This document shows positions 7,710 through 15,394 of a stretch of 24,677 nucleotides of DNA, piece after piece. The notes below the pieces were generated by a model. That model was not told the DNA's origin. It saw nothing but the letters and a program-made list of their open reading frames with translations, and searched no databases. The translations under genes were made by a program, and so were the position numbers. This DNA is from an uncultured Succinivibrionaceae bacterium (GTDB lineage Bacteria > Pseudomonadota > Gammaproteobacteria > Enterobacterales > Succinivibrionaceae): NCBI GenBank assembly GCA_900539665.1, contig UQCV01000032.1, positions 1-24,677 on the forward strand. Direction: 5' to 3'. Positions within the stretch are counted from its first letter, which is position 1. Each line of letters opens with the position of its first letter.

Positions 7710-8737
7710 TTTTCTTGAAGTTTAGTCCAAACAAGTTCTGGTTTAATATGCTTTAAGCAGGCAAAGGTTCCAAATCGACATTCGCGCTTGAAACATGGGT
7801 GGCATGGTTCTTCAGATTCAATAATGAGGGCATCGTCGGTTTGTGGAGGAGTGTAGCGAGTACTAGTAGAACCAAAAACAGCTGCTAAGCGTGTACCTAC
7901 AGCAGCGGCAATGTGCATTAAACCGGAATCATTGCAGATAACTAGTTTACAAGCTGATAATAAATCGATGGCTTCTTCGATGGTAGTTTTGCCGGCAATG
8001 ATACGGACACGCTGTTTAAGAGCTTCAGGTATATGACTTACTACTTCTTCCCCCGTCGCAACATCTTTAGGCGAACCAAAGATCCACACCTCGCTTTCAG
8101 AATTGTTTTCTAGATAACGTTGCGCGACATAAGCATAGAATTCAGGTGGCCATTTTTTGGCGGGGCCAAATTCAGCCCCTGGACATAAACCAAGTGGGGC
8201 TTTAGTAGAAACTATGTTGAATTTACTAAATAACAACGTAGCAGTAGGTAGTGGTTTAACCGTAAGTTGTGGTCGGAGAATGGTTTTTAGATCGTTTCGA
8301 TCGTGCATATCTTTTTTAGGATAAGCCAGAGCGCTGTATCTTTCTACTAAAAGAGGGAACCGTTCTTTACCTGTGCGTAGGTCGTTTAACAAAAGATAAC
8401 GACTTTCACCCTTCCAACCTGTGCGTTTTTTAATGCCTGCAAAAAGTGGAATTAAAGCACTCTTCCAAGAGTTAGGCAAAATAAAAGCCTGATCATAATG
8501 GGCTAGTTTAAGACTGCGACCTAACGCCCAACGTCCTTTTAAAGCAAAACTACCATGGCCAATTGGCATCAAAATCGTACGGTCTACTTCTGGCATGCGG
8601 TTTAAAACGTCAAGACACCACTTAGGCGCTAAAACATGCAAAGTAGCGTCGGGATATTGTGATTTAAGGGCTTTATAGAGACATTGTGACATGACAAGAT
8701 CTCCAATCCAAGAAGGGGCTACAACCAAAATACGCAT
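7685..8737 (-). CDS. waaF: ADP-heptose:LPS heptosyltransferase II
   Basis: WaaF adds the second heptose of the LPS inner core, using ADP-L-glycero-D-manno-heptose. The 350-residue GT9 protein begins MRILVVAPSWIGDLVMSQCL, nearly the E. coli start, followed by MPEVDRTILMPIGHG, ILPNSWKSALIPLFAGI, CPGAEFGPAKKWP and the donor site CNDSGLMHIAAAVGT. A C-terminal cysteine cluster (PCHPCFKREC) is typical of WaaF homologues. AGGA lies about 10 bases before the ATG. It is the first gene of the waaF-waaA unit; the upstream region holds the DnaA-box cluster, with hldD divergent beyond it. Confidence 0.96.
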   Translation of the reverse strand: MRILVVAPSWIGDLVMSQCLYKALKSQYPDATLHVLAPKWCLDVLNRMPEVDRTILMPIGHGSFALKGRWALGRSLKLAHYDQAFILPNSWKSALIPLFAGIKKRTGWKGESRYLLLNDLRTGKERFPLLVERYSALAYPKKDMHDRNDLKTILRPQLTVKPLPTATLLFSKFNIVSTKAPLGLCPGAEFGPAKKWPPEFYAYVAQRYLENNSESEVWIFGSPKDVATGEEVVSHIPEALKQRVRIIAGKTTIEEAIDLLSACKLVICNDSGLMHIAAAVGTRLAAVFGSTSTRYTPPQTDDALIIESEEPCHPCFKRECRFGTFACLKHIKPELVWTKLQEKWPDLCSK

Positions 8738-8870
8738 GATAATTTTTCCTGTTAAACGGATAATGCGACGTTTGTCGCTTTGATGGTATTTTAATGTATT
8801 TTGGTTAAAAAGATCTTGTTAGAAGAGAGTCTAGGGCTTTAATTTGAAGGATAAAGTCATTTTAGATGAG

Positions 8871-9189
8871 TTATTCACAGGTATAAACCGAAAAATTTAA
8901 AATATTTTTGTGTATAATCTTTTGAGGCTGTTATTATGCTGTGAATAAGTGCGTGTGCAAGTTTGTGGAGTAAAAAAAACGGCATTTTATGCACAAGAAT
9001 TCACAATGGATTCACAATGGATTCACAAGAAGAGCACAAAATTGTGAGGCCAAAACTGTGTAAGAATCAAGTTTTGGCCCATGTTAGTAGTTAATTTCCC
9101 AAAGAGAAATTGGGCCAAGCTAAAAAGTGGAAATGGCAGGGTATAGTTTGTGTTTAAGTTGTATTTTTCCTGTGATAATTTGTGAATAA
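8871..9189. other. Cluster of five DnaA boxes, candidate replication origin or DnaA-binding locus
   Basis: Exact matches to the DnaA consensus TTATNCACA occur at 8871-8879 (plus, TTATTCACA), 8909-8917 (minus, TTATACACA), 8940-8948 (minus, TTATTCACA), 8987-8995 (plus, TTATGCACA) and 9181-9189 (minus, TTATTCACA). Three partial boxes ending ATTCACA follow the fourth at about 10-11 bp steps. Such density is a hallmark of oriC and of DnaA-titration or reactivation loci such as datA and DARS in E. coli. The GATC-rich content and gidA/mioC or dnaA neighbours of typical gammaproteobacterial origins are not present in this window. Confidence 0.55.
8998..9028 (+). repeat. 11-bp direct repeat (GATTCACAATG, 2.8 copies)
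   Basis: Units lie at 8998-9008 (first base A instead of G), 9009-9019, and 9020-9028 (truncated). Each carries ATTCACA, the last seven bases of a DnaA box. The 11-bp period puts the copies on one face of the helix, next to a full box at 8987-8995. Confidence 0.75.
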
Positions 9190-9396
9190 TTTAGTCCAAA
9201 ATGTAATTAAAGGTCAAAATAGAATCTTTTTCGCATTAATATTTGGTTGGAACATGATTATTACTAGTAAAAGCGCTTGAACAGATTATTTTTCGGTCAG
9301 AATCGTAATTATTAGGTACAATGTATACAACCTTTTGAACGTTCCCAGTAGCATGAAAACTGGAGAGAAGAAAGCTTTAAGCTTAAGGATATATTC

Positions 9397-10356
9397 ATGA
9401 TTATAGTAACAGGTGGTGCCGGTTTTATCGGTAGTAATCTCGTTAAAATGCTTAACGAACGTGGGCATAAAGATGTGGTTGTGGTCGATGATCTAACTGA
9501 TGGTACAAAGTTTAAGAATATTGTTGATTTAGATATTTTCGATTACATGGATAAAGACACATTCATGGAACGAATTTTAAAGGGTGACAACTTTGTAGAA
9601 TGGGGCACCATTGAGGGTGTATTCCATGAAGGCGCTTGTTCTTCTACCACCGAATGGAATGGTAAGTTCATAATGGAAGTAAATTATGAATATACAAAGA
9701 ACTTGTTCCACTACTGTATTGCTCGCCATATTCCGTTTATCTACGCTTCATCTGCTGCAACTTACGGTGGTCGTACCGATAACTTCATTGAAGGTCGTCA
9801 ATATGAACAGCCGCTCAATGTATATGGTTATACTAAGTTTTTGTTCGATGAGTACATGCGCAGATATTTGCCAAAGCTTACTTCCCCTGTAGTTGGTCTT
9901 AAGTACTTTAACGTTTACGGGCCACGTGAAAATCATAAAGGCACAATGGCCAGTGTAGCTTTCCATTTAAATAACCAAGTTTTAAAAGGTGAAAATCCTA
10001 AGTTGTTCCAAGGGACTGATGGCTATCCTGACGGTGGGCATATGCGTGACTTTGTTTACGTTGAAGACGTATGTAAAGTTAACCTTTGGTTCTTAGAACA
10101 TAAGGGGCCATCTGGGGTTTATAACTGTGGTACAGGTAGAGCTGAACCATTTAGTAACATTGCGAAGGCGGTAATTAAGTACCATGGTCATGGGGAAATT
10201 GAATATATTCCATTCCCTGATCATTTGCGTGGTCGTTATCAGTCATTTACTCAGGCTGATTTAACTAAGCTTAGAGCTGCAGGATGTGACGTTGAATTTA
10301 AGACTGTCGCTGAAGGTGTAGCTGAATATATGAAGTGGCTTAACGAAAAGAAGTAA
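9397..10356 (+). CDS. hldD: ADP-L-glycero-D-manno-heptose 6-epimerase
   Basis: HldD (RfaD) interconverts ADP-D-glycero- and ADP-L-glycero-manno-heptose, the last step in making the donor used by the OpsX-like enzyme and WaaF. The 319-residue short-chain dehydrogenase/epimerase starts MIIVTGGAGFIGSN with the NADP-binding GxxGxxG, followed by FHEGACSSTTEW, YASSAATYGGRT with the catalytic serine, and the YGYTK catalytic pair Tyr143/Lys147. FNVYGPRE and YIPFPDHLRGRYQ are also conserved. AAGGA lies 7 bases before the ATG. glpG follows after 9 bases and is probably cotranscribed. Confidence 0.97.
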   Translation: MIIVTGGAGFIGSNLVKMLNERGHKDVVVVDDLTDGTKFKNIVDLDIFDYMDKDTFMERILKGDNFVEWGTIEGVFHEGACSSTTEWNGKFIMEVNYEYTKNLFHYCIARHIPFIYASSAATYGGRTDNFIEGRQYEQPLNVYGYTKFLFDEYMRRYLPKLTSPVVGLKYFNVYGPRENHKGTMASVAFHLNNQVLKGENPKLFQGTDGYPDGGHMRDFVYVEDVCKVNLWFLEHKGPSGVYNCGTGRAEPFSNIAKAVIKYHGHGEIEYIPFPDHLRGRYQSFTQADLTKLRAAGCDVEFKTVAEGVAEYMKWLNEKK

Positions 10357-10365
10357 AATTATTCC

Positions 10366-11217
10366 ATGGTCACTGTATTTTCAACTTATCATTTAAACAA
10401 GGCGCTTAGCGTAAGAGACTATCTTAAAGCTCAAGGTATCAACGCAGAGATCGGAAGAACTGGAGTTTCGCATCTAGTGCTTTGCACAGAAGATGAAGCT
10501 TTTAAAGCTCGCCGTTTGTTAGCGCAAATCGAGAGCCATGAAGATTATGCCCAAAAAGTGATGGGAGCCTCTTGGGAACAAGAAAGCAGTGATCGTGGTT
10601 CAACTCCTATTGTTTGGCCTAATGTCATTCAGCATTTTAAGCAAGTTAAGTTTACTGGGGCTATATTGCTATGCTGTGCGCTAGTTTTTGGTTTGCAGTT
10701 AATTTTTGATGGGGGAAACCCTAAGCCTATTTTTGACGCCCTGTCTTTTGATAGTGTCGCTATCATTAGTGGTTTTGAGATTTGGCGGGTGCTAACTCCT
10801 GCGATAATGCATGGTTCGTGGCTACACATCATTTTTAATTTAGTGATGTTTAATTTTTTAGCCACTCCTTTAGAGTTACGCCTCGGTTGGGGACGACTTT
10901 TAACCATTGTGGTGGCAAGTGCAGCTATAGGTAATATCTTCCAATATTATATTGGGGGACGCGTAGGCAATTTTTACGGGCTCTCTGGAGTCGTATATGG
11001 TCTAACCGGTTATTTAGCTGTAATGAGTCGTCGACCTGACTTAGCCCATGGTTTACGGATCATTCCAGGGTTATTCTTAGTCTCGTTGTTGTTCCTAGTT
11101 ATTTCATTCTTGTTTATGTCTGACATTGCAAGTTATTGCCATTTAGGTGGTTTGTTAGCAGGTTTAGCCGTAGGCGCAATTGACCTAATTAAATTTGCCC
11201 AAAATAAAAGTGCTTAG
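10366..11217 (+). CDS. glpG: Rhomboid intramembrane serine protease GlpG
   Basis: GlpG cleaves transmembrane substrates within the inner membrane. The 283-residue protein has a cytoplasmic N-terminal domain (about 1-90), then roughly six membrane helices. The catalytic serine lies in YGLSGVVYG (Ser207) and its histidine partner in CHLGGLLAG (His259); the oxyanion-site residues His154 and Asn158 sit in LHIIFN. All correspond to the E. coli residues with an offset of 4-6. The ribosome-binding site is weak and the gene starts 9 bases after hldD, suggesting coupling. In E. coli glpG sits in the glpEGR operon; here no glpE or glpR is nearby, and the neighbours are a fliL-like gene and plsB. Confidence 0.95.
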   Translation: MVTVFSTYHLNKALSVRDYLKAQGINAEIGRTGVSHLVLCTEDEAFKARRLLAQIESHEDYAQKVMGASWEQESSDRGSTPIVWPNVIQHFKQVKFTGAILLCCALVFGLQLIFDGGNPKPIFDALSFDSVAIISGFEIWRVLTPAIMHGSWLHIIFNLVMFNFLATPLELRLGWGRLLTIVVASAAIGNIFQYYIGGRVGNFYGLSGVVYGLTGYLAVMSRRPDLAHGLRIIPGLFLVSLLFLVISFLFMSDIASYCHLGGLLAGLAVGAIDLIKFAQNKSA

Positions 11218-11275
11218 TTAATTTATGGAATTAAATCCAAATTTTGGCTAGGTAATTAACAACCATTAACGTTAT

Positions 11276-11305
11276 AAGGCCACAAGGTTTTTGCAATGTG
11301 GCCTT
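11276..11305 (+). terminator. Terminator-like hairpin after glpG
   Basis: AAGGCCACA (11276-11284) pairs with TGTGGCCTT (11297-11305), a 9-bp perfect stem with a 12-base loop. It sits between the convergent glpG and fliL-like genes and may act on both strands; the T run after it is poor. Confidence 0.65.
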
Positions 11306-11328
11306 AAAATCAGAGTTTATAAAAACGT

Positions 11329-11787
11329 TTATTGCACTAAATATTCTGTAAAAATTACGTTTTTCACGATCCGGCGCCCCACACATTCGTCTGTTAGATC
11401 GGTAATTTTTTTACGTATTTCAGCTTGGATTGTTTGTCGGTTGGTATTGCCGGCGACAGATTTAGCTTCTTCATATCTTTTAGAGCTTAAGATGGTCACA
11501 ATGGCGTCACGCAGTAATGGATCGTGTTCTTCAAGTAATGTAATGTCTCTAGAATCGGCAACCGAAATAACGACAGAAACTTTTATATAATTAAGTTTGG
11601 TCCCATTGTTACTTAAATTAGTTAAAAAAGGTTTCATTTCATAATAACCGGTTACAGGGAGAGCACTAGCTTCTTCTTCTGTTTTTTCCTTGCTATCACT
11701 TGAAGCAACTGCCGGCAACACAGTAGTTAAACTGGCGAAACAAATGCAAGATATCGTGAGCAATTTTGATAAAAATTTAAAGGCCAT
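11329..11787 (-). CDS. Exported FliL-domain protein
   Basis: The 152-residue product looks like the periplasmic domain of FliL, a protein that sits around the flagellar stator. YYEMKPFLTNLSNNG, LNYIKVSVVISV, DPLLRDAIVTILSSK and VKNVIFTEYLVQ follow the FliL pattern of conserved PF-x-NL, R-D-A-I and F-T-x-x-x-V-Q positions. Unlike classical FliL, with a single uncleaved N-terminal helix, it begins with what looks like a cleavable signal peptide (MAFKFLSKLL, hydrophobic to about 28, possible cut after AVA). There are no flagellar genes nearby. It precedes nothing on its strand but lies 31 bases after plsB, as I recall for similar orphans in Vibrio and Shewanella. Its function outside the flagellum is unknown. 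AGGA lies 8 bases before the ATG. Confidence 0.75.
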   Translation of the reverse strand: MAFKFLSKLLTISCICFASLTTVLPAVASSDSKEKTEEEASALPVTGYYEMKPFLTNLSNNGTKLNYIKVSVVISVADSRDITLLEEHDPLLRDAIVTILSSKRYEEAKSVAGNTNRQTIQAEIRKKITDLTDECVGRRIVKNVIFTEYLVQ

Positions 11788-11818
11788 AAAAAATTCCTGT
11801 ATTGTTTATGAGCGGTAA

Positions 11819-14242
11819 CTAGTTAGTCTTTAGGGTGGCAATTTTGTGCACTGGCAATAATGGACCAACTGCGTTTACAAGTTTCATAAGTTTGAGTTCA
11901 TTTTTAGTAAACATATCACTGTCATCATCAAGAGTAATGTAATTATGGCGTAATAACGTTGCATACATAACACGGAAAACAGTTGGTTCGGCAAACTCTG
12001 GTGAGTTGTCCGTGATATCAGCTGGTAATTCACGCCCACGCTTGATGGCAAGTTCAATAAATGAAGCTTCATTTAATGTTTTGTCGTCATGAGACATAAT
12101 TACTTCAACCCCTATAAGATAACGGATTAGGTTTAAGTGAATACATTCACTCAAAATAAAAAGATGTTCTCTTTTGGCTGGGTTTAAAGAGTACAGTCCC
12201 TGACTGCAAATAATGTATTCATGGAGCTGCAGAACTTTTAAATAGTTTTTAATAGAGTCGTTGAGGATATCTTCTCTAATTGGACAATATAGCTCATGTC
12301 TCAAGAAATAAAAAACGTTTCTAGTGTGGGTTACCACATCTTCGTAGTTAATACTTTTATGTACAAAGATAATGGTTGCAATGAGTGCTGGTAAAGCAAA
12401 GAAGTGCAAAATATTATTTCTAAAGTAGGTTAAATAAATAATTTGTTTGGCCGAAGGTGAGGCCACTTCTTCGTCTTGTTGCTTAATAACATGAAATGGA
12501 TGTAACTCCATAGCTTGTTTAACCATTACGCTGCCAGGGATCTCTGGTAGGGCAATGTTTAAATTGCTATTTTTAAGGAGCATGAGGTAGAAGTTAATTA
12601 CTTCCGCTAGCTTTTTCAGGGACAATTTATGTTTGCCAACTGAAAGGAGGGCTAAAGCTGATAAATTAAGCCCATTTACGGCGGCTGAAGCGTTGAGGTT
12701 CATGATAATTTCGTCAGACAAGAGGTTTACGGTATCATGAAGCCATTCTGGACGCGCGAGGCCATTTTCTTGAATACTGTTACGCCAATTGGGTACGTGT
12801 TCACGGAGGAAAGTCGGTAGGGTAATAGGTTCCCCAAAAGTGACGTAACCACGCCCATAGTAACGAAATCTTTTGTAAATATTTAACAAATTCCAGGCGC
12901 TTTCTTTTTCTTTTTTGGCGCCTTTTAATTCGTCCATGTAAGCGTTTACTTCCATGACCTTTTCGTAGCCAAGATACATCGGAATAAAGGTTATAGGGCG
13001 TTCAATGCCTCGCAACTGAGTTTGAACTGCCATCGCTACAATCCCAGTTCTAGGAGGTAGGGTGCGTCCTGTTCTTGAGCGTCCCCCTTCAATGTAGAAC
13101 TCCGTGCTGTATCCTTTCATAAAGAGGGTGCTTAAATACTCCCGAAATACTGCTGTATAGAGTTTATCGCCCTTGAACTTACGGCGCATAAAAAAGGCGC
13201 CACATTTACGTAAGAATTTACTGATTGGGAAAAAGTTAAGGTTGTTGCCGGCAACTACGTGAGGTACGACTAGACCTTCTTTGGTAAAGACGTATGAAGT
13301 TAAAAGGTAATCCATGTGGCTACGGTGGCATGGGATATAAACGATTTCATGCCCTGAGTGGATAAGCTCACGCACTCTTTCGGCTCCATGCACCGATAAG
13401 CCTTGATATAGTTTATTCCAAACCAAATGTAAGATGGCCCCAAGGCAACGTATAAGGTGGTAGGAAATATTAGAAACTATTTCATCAAGCATTTGATAGG
13501 CTTGATTCTTAATTTCAGTATGATTTTTCCCCGTTTCGCGCATGACTTCATTGATAGCAGCTTCAATATTAGGGGACTCTAAGAGTTCATTGATAAGGGC
13601 GGCGCGATTCAGAAGTCTTGGGCCAATAATGTCTTTGTAACGTCGTTCAAAATGTAATCTACAGGCGCGGGCGAGGATGGTCGACGTATCGTGTTGCTTA
13701 TTAGGGTGAGTGATAAGGCGTTTTAGTTGAATCGGGCCAGAGCAAACCGTCATATTGTCATAACCAAAAAACATTAACCGGAAAAACTTTTTAAAGGCGG
13801 TCATTGGTTTATTAACATCATCTCGACAGGTTTCGTTTTCATGGCCTGGGTTTCGAGACCACACGATAGTTACTGGAATGATTTGTAATTGAGTATTGTT
13901 TAATTGGCAGTGAGAGATCCAACGAGCAAAGATTTTTTCAAAATGGTAGTCACAAACATTGTTGTTGAAAAACCAATTGACCTTTTTCATATAAGCGGTA
14001 CGCGGAAAATCTTCGCCTCCAATTTCTAGACGAGAAAAAGGGTTAGGTAAGCCGTTACGTTTGGTAAGTTTTTCTAGGGTAAGTAGATCTGAAATTGAAT
14101 TTGATTGCATTACGTAGACTACAGGTATGTTCGGATCATAACCTGTGAGTTCTGATTTCACATCATTAGTTCTGGTGCAACATTTCGCAAAATATTTTAC
14201 TGGCAGATAGAATACTGCTCTTTTTAGTAAAGTAGACCACAT
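11819..14242 (-). CDS. plsB: Glycerol-3-phosphate 1-O-acyltransferase
   Basis: PlsB is an inner-membrane enzyme that acylates position 1 of glycerol-3-phosphate with acyl-ACP or acyl-CoA, the first step of phospholipid synthesis. It is about 807 residues, as in E. coli. The acyltransferase blocks are clear: IPCHRSHMDYLL with the HX4D motif (about His306/Asp311 from this start), GAFFMRRKFKGDKLY, EGGRSRTGRTL, and FIPMYLGYEKVMEV. The frame extends to a GTG at 14248, but AAGGAAGG is spaced correctly only for the ATG at 14242. The N-terminal and C-terminal regions are less conserved but collinear with E. coli. No key residue is missing. Confidence 0.95.
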   Translation of the reverse strand: MWSTLLKRAVFYLPVKYFAKCCTRTNDVKSELTGYDPNIPVVYVMQSNSISDLLTLEKLTKRNGLPNPFSRLEIGGEDFPRTAYMKKVNWFFNNNVCDYHFEKIFARWISHCQLNNTQLQIIPVTIVWSRNPGHENETCRDDVNKPMTAFKKFFRLMFFGYDNMTVCSGPIQLKRLITHPNKQHDTSTILARACRLHFERRYKDIIGPRLLNRAALINELLESPNIEAAINEVMRETGKNHTEIKNQAYQMLDEIVSNISYHLIRCLGAILHLVWNKLYQGLSVHGAERVRELIHSGHEIVYIPCHRSHMDYLLTSYVFTKEGLVVPHVVAGNNLNFFPISKFLRKCGAFFMRRKFKGDKLYTAVFREYLSTLFMKGYSTEFYIEGGRSRTGRTLPPRTGIVAMAVQTQLRGIERPITFIPMYLGYEKVMEVNAYMDELKGAKKEKESAWNLLNIYKRFRYYGRGYVTFGEPITLPTFLREHVPNWRNSIQENGLARPEWLHDTVNLLSDEIIMNLNASAAVNGLNLSALALLSVGKHKLSLKKLAEVINFYLMLLKNSNLNIALPEIPGSVMVKQAMELHPFHVIKQQDEEVASPSAKQIIYLTYFRNNILHFFALPALIATIIFVHKSINYEDVVTHTRNVFYFLRHELYCPIREDILNDSIKNYLKVLQLHEYIICSQGLYSLNPAKREHLFILSECIHLNLIRYLIGVEVIMSHDDKTLNEASFIELAIKRGRELPADITDNSPEFAEPTVFRVMYATLLRHNYITLDDDSDMFTKNELKLMKLVNAVGPLLPVHKIATLKTN

Positions 14243-14248
14243 ACTCAC

Positions 14249-14396
14249 CTTCCTTCAATTAAAGGGAACGCACAGATGACGATAACGCTTGCTCCCGTTG
14301 CAATTACATCGGATGTCTCCGGAGTATGAGTGATCATACATTTTTTTTAACGTAAAGTATGTGAGATTTGTGTGATAAATAAAGGATTGGTGTTTT
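14249..14396. promoter_or_regulatory. Upstream region of plsB
   Basis: These 148 bases precede plsB (minus) and a doubtful plus-strand ORF. The palindrome CTCCGGAG near 14315-14322 is a possible operator-like site, but I recognise no specific regulator. No clear -35/-10 pair for plsB stands out. Confidence 0.25.
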
Positions 14397-14663
14397 ATGA
14401 GTCACATCCTTAGCTATTATTTACATTATAAAACAAGTGGCGTATCAAGCTTTCTAAGAAAAATTCTGGTTCAGTGCAAAATCTTGTGGAATTTGACTAT
14501 TAGGCCGGCGCTACTTTGGTTGGGTAGGACTTCAAATAAAAGATGTTTCTACCCTCTTTCATCTATTAAAAAACACTCTGGTTTTTACAATCAGAAATGT
14601 GCTTTGTGTTTGTTATCACTAAGAAGATCCGAAGTAATTAAAGATCCTTTATCAGTAAGATGA
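14397..14663 (+). CDS. Doubtful hypothetical ORF
   Basis: An 88-residue frame starts at ATG 14397, with AAGGA about 9 bases upstream. The product is basic and contains a Cys-x-x-Cys (QKCALCLL), but has no membrane segment or motif I recognise, and its composition looks like translated non-coding DNA. Its stop falls inside an 8-bp hairpin (AAGATGAT/ATCATCTT, 14657-14682). It could be a decayed gene or chance. Confidence 0.2.
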   Translation: MSHILSYYLHYKTSGVSSFLRKILVQCKILWNLTIRPALLWLGRTSNKRCFYPLSSIKKHSGFYNQKCALCLLSLRRSEVIKDPLSVR

Positions 14664-14711
14664 TCTGACAATACATCATCTTTAGGTGGCACAATAGTTT
14701 CGACAAACAAT

Positions 14712-14734
14712 AAACCTCAGACTGGATGAGGTTT
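14712..14734 (+). promoter_or_regulatory. Hairpin in the leader of the 103-residue gene
   Basis: AAACCTCA (14712-14719) pairs perfectly with TGAGGTTT (14727-14734) around a seven-base loop, ending 2 bases before the ribosome-binding site AAAGGAG. In an mRNA it could modulate translation, or it could be the terminal inverted repeat of a small element. A second 8-bp hairpin lies upstream at 14657-14682. Confidence 0.45.
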
Positions 14735-14751
14735 ACAAAGGAGCCAAAACT

Positions 14752-15063
14752 ATGAATAAAACCCTTTATAGTGTAGAATTTAGAAAAAGTATAGTTAGTG
14801 AAATTCTGGTAGCAAGAGCCGGTAATCTAAACTTTAACATGGCGGCTTTTGTTAGAGAAAAGCACCCAGACCTCGTTATCAAACGAGTTTACGTTTGGAT
14901 TCGTGCCCTTGCAGAATCAGTAGGCAAGGAATTAGGAATGAGTATCAACGAAGTCTATAACAAGACCGATAACGCAGCAAATGAACTAAGCTTAGAACAA
15001 AAGCGCCGTCTGATTGAACAAAAGATTCAAGCTTGTCTAAAAAAAAGAGTAGAAGAAGTTTGA
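14752..15063 (+). CDS. Small hypothetical protein, possible helix-turn-helix / transposase OrfA-like
   Basis: The 103-residue product has a strong ribosome-binding site (AAAGGAG, 8 bases before the ATG), which makes it a likely real gene. The start LYSVEFRKSIVSEILVAR resembles the opening helix of IS3-type OrfA transposase subunits (FK-x-x-x-V), and FVREKHPDLVIKRVYVWIRAL could be the second and recognition helices, ending with the W-I-R found in such HTH domains. The C terminus (LSLEQKRRLIEQKIQACLKK) is likely a helix or coiled coil. No partner OrfB follows. It could equally be a stand-alone regulator. I do not recognise a named family. Confidence 0.5.
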   Translation: MNKTLYSVEFRKSIVSEILVARAGNLNFNMAAFVREKHPDLVIKRVYVWIRALAESVGKELGMSINEVYNKTDNAANELSLEQKRRLIEQKIQACLKKRVEEV

Positions 15064-15074
15064 TTACTGCATAA

Positions 15075-15222
15075 GGTCTGTGTAGCCTTGATCAAGGTAA
15101 GGATCTTTAGTAGTGGTTTGTTTTTGGTTATTTAAATCTTACTAAATTTTCTTACCACTTCAATTTTTCCCGTCTCGAAATTAGTCTAATTTTTATCAAA
15201 CCCACATATTTTTACACAGACC
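15075..15222. repeat. 148-bp segment bounded by 10-bp inverted repeats
   Basis: GGTCTGTGTA (15075-15084) and TACACAGACC (15213-15222) are perfect inverted repeats. Read from the right end, the sequence GGGTCTGTGTAAAAA resembles the terminal repeat of IS256/Mutator-type insertion sequences. A 12-bp palindrome CCTTGATCAAGG lies inside (15086-15097). There is no transposase and no clear target duplication, so this would be a remnant or a non-autonomous element. Confidence 0.4.
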
Positions 15223-15261
15223 CAAAATTCTTAGTTGGCGAATACGCTTCATAATGCCTGT

Positions 15262-15287
15262 TTGAGTACTCGTTCCTGTGCTATAAT
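15262..15287 (+). promoter_or_regulatory. Predicted extended -10 promoter for the metal-efflux gene
   Basis: TGCTATAAT (15279-15287) is an extended -10 box; a weak -35 TTGAGT lies 14 bases upstream (15262-15267). The start codon follows about 108 bases later, leaving a leader in which no known riboswitch is recognised. Confidence 0.5.
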
Positions 15288-15394
15288 TTTCAATCATTTT
15301 GAGTGTGTTTTTAGGTGACTTTCAAAAGCACATAAGTAAGCTATAAGATTAGGTTTATTAAGCTAAAATCTGCAGCTTTAAACGGAGAGTAATC

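Larger units (their letters stand above)
8738..9396. other. AT-rich divergent intergenic region between waaF and hldD
   Basis: These 659 bases carry no convincing gene. They must hold the promoters of waaF (minus) and hldD (plus) and contain the DnaA-box cluster described separately. A 40-base block at 8881-8920 has only 7 G/C and could be an easily melted element. Only one GATC (8812-8815) was seen, so the dense Dam-methylation sites of E. coli oriC are absent. TACAAT at 9317-9322 is a possible hldD -10 without a clear -35. Confidence 0.5.

Noticed and set aside
8998..9028. Short tandem repeat considered as a CRISPR or plasmid iteron array
   Set aside because: Units are 11 bp with no spacers, and there is no cas or rep gene; a DnaA-site array explains the sequence better.
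11291..11590. 99-residue plus-strand ORF opposite the fliL-like gene
   Set aside because: Antisense to a better gene with signal peptide, domain match and ribosome-binding site; it starts inside the glpG terminator hairpin.
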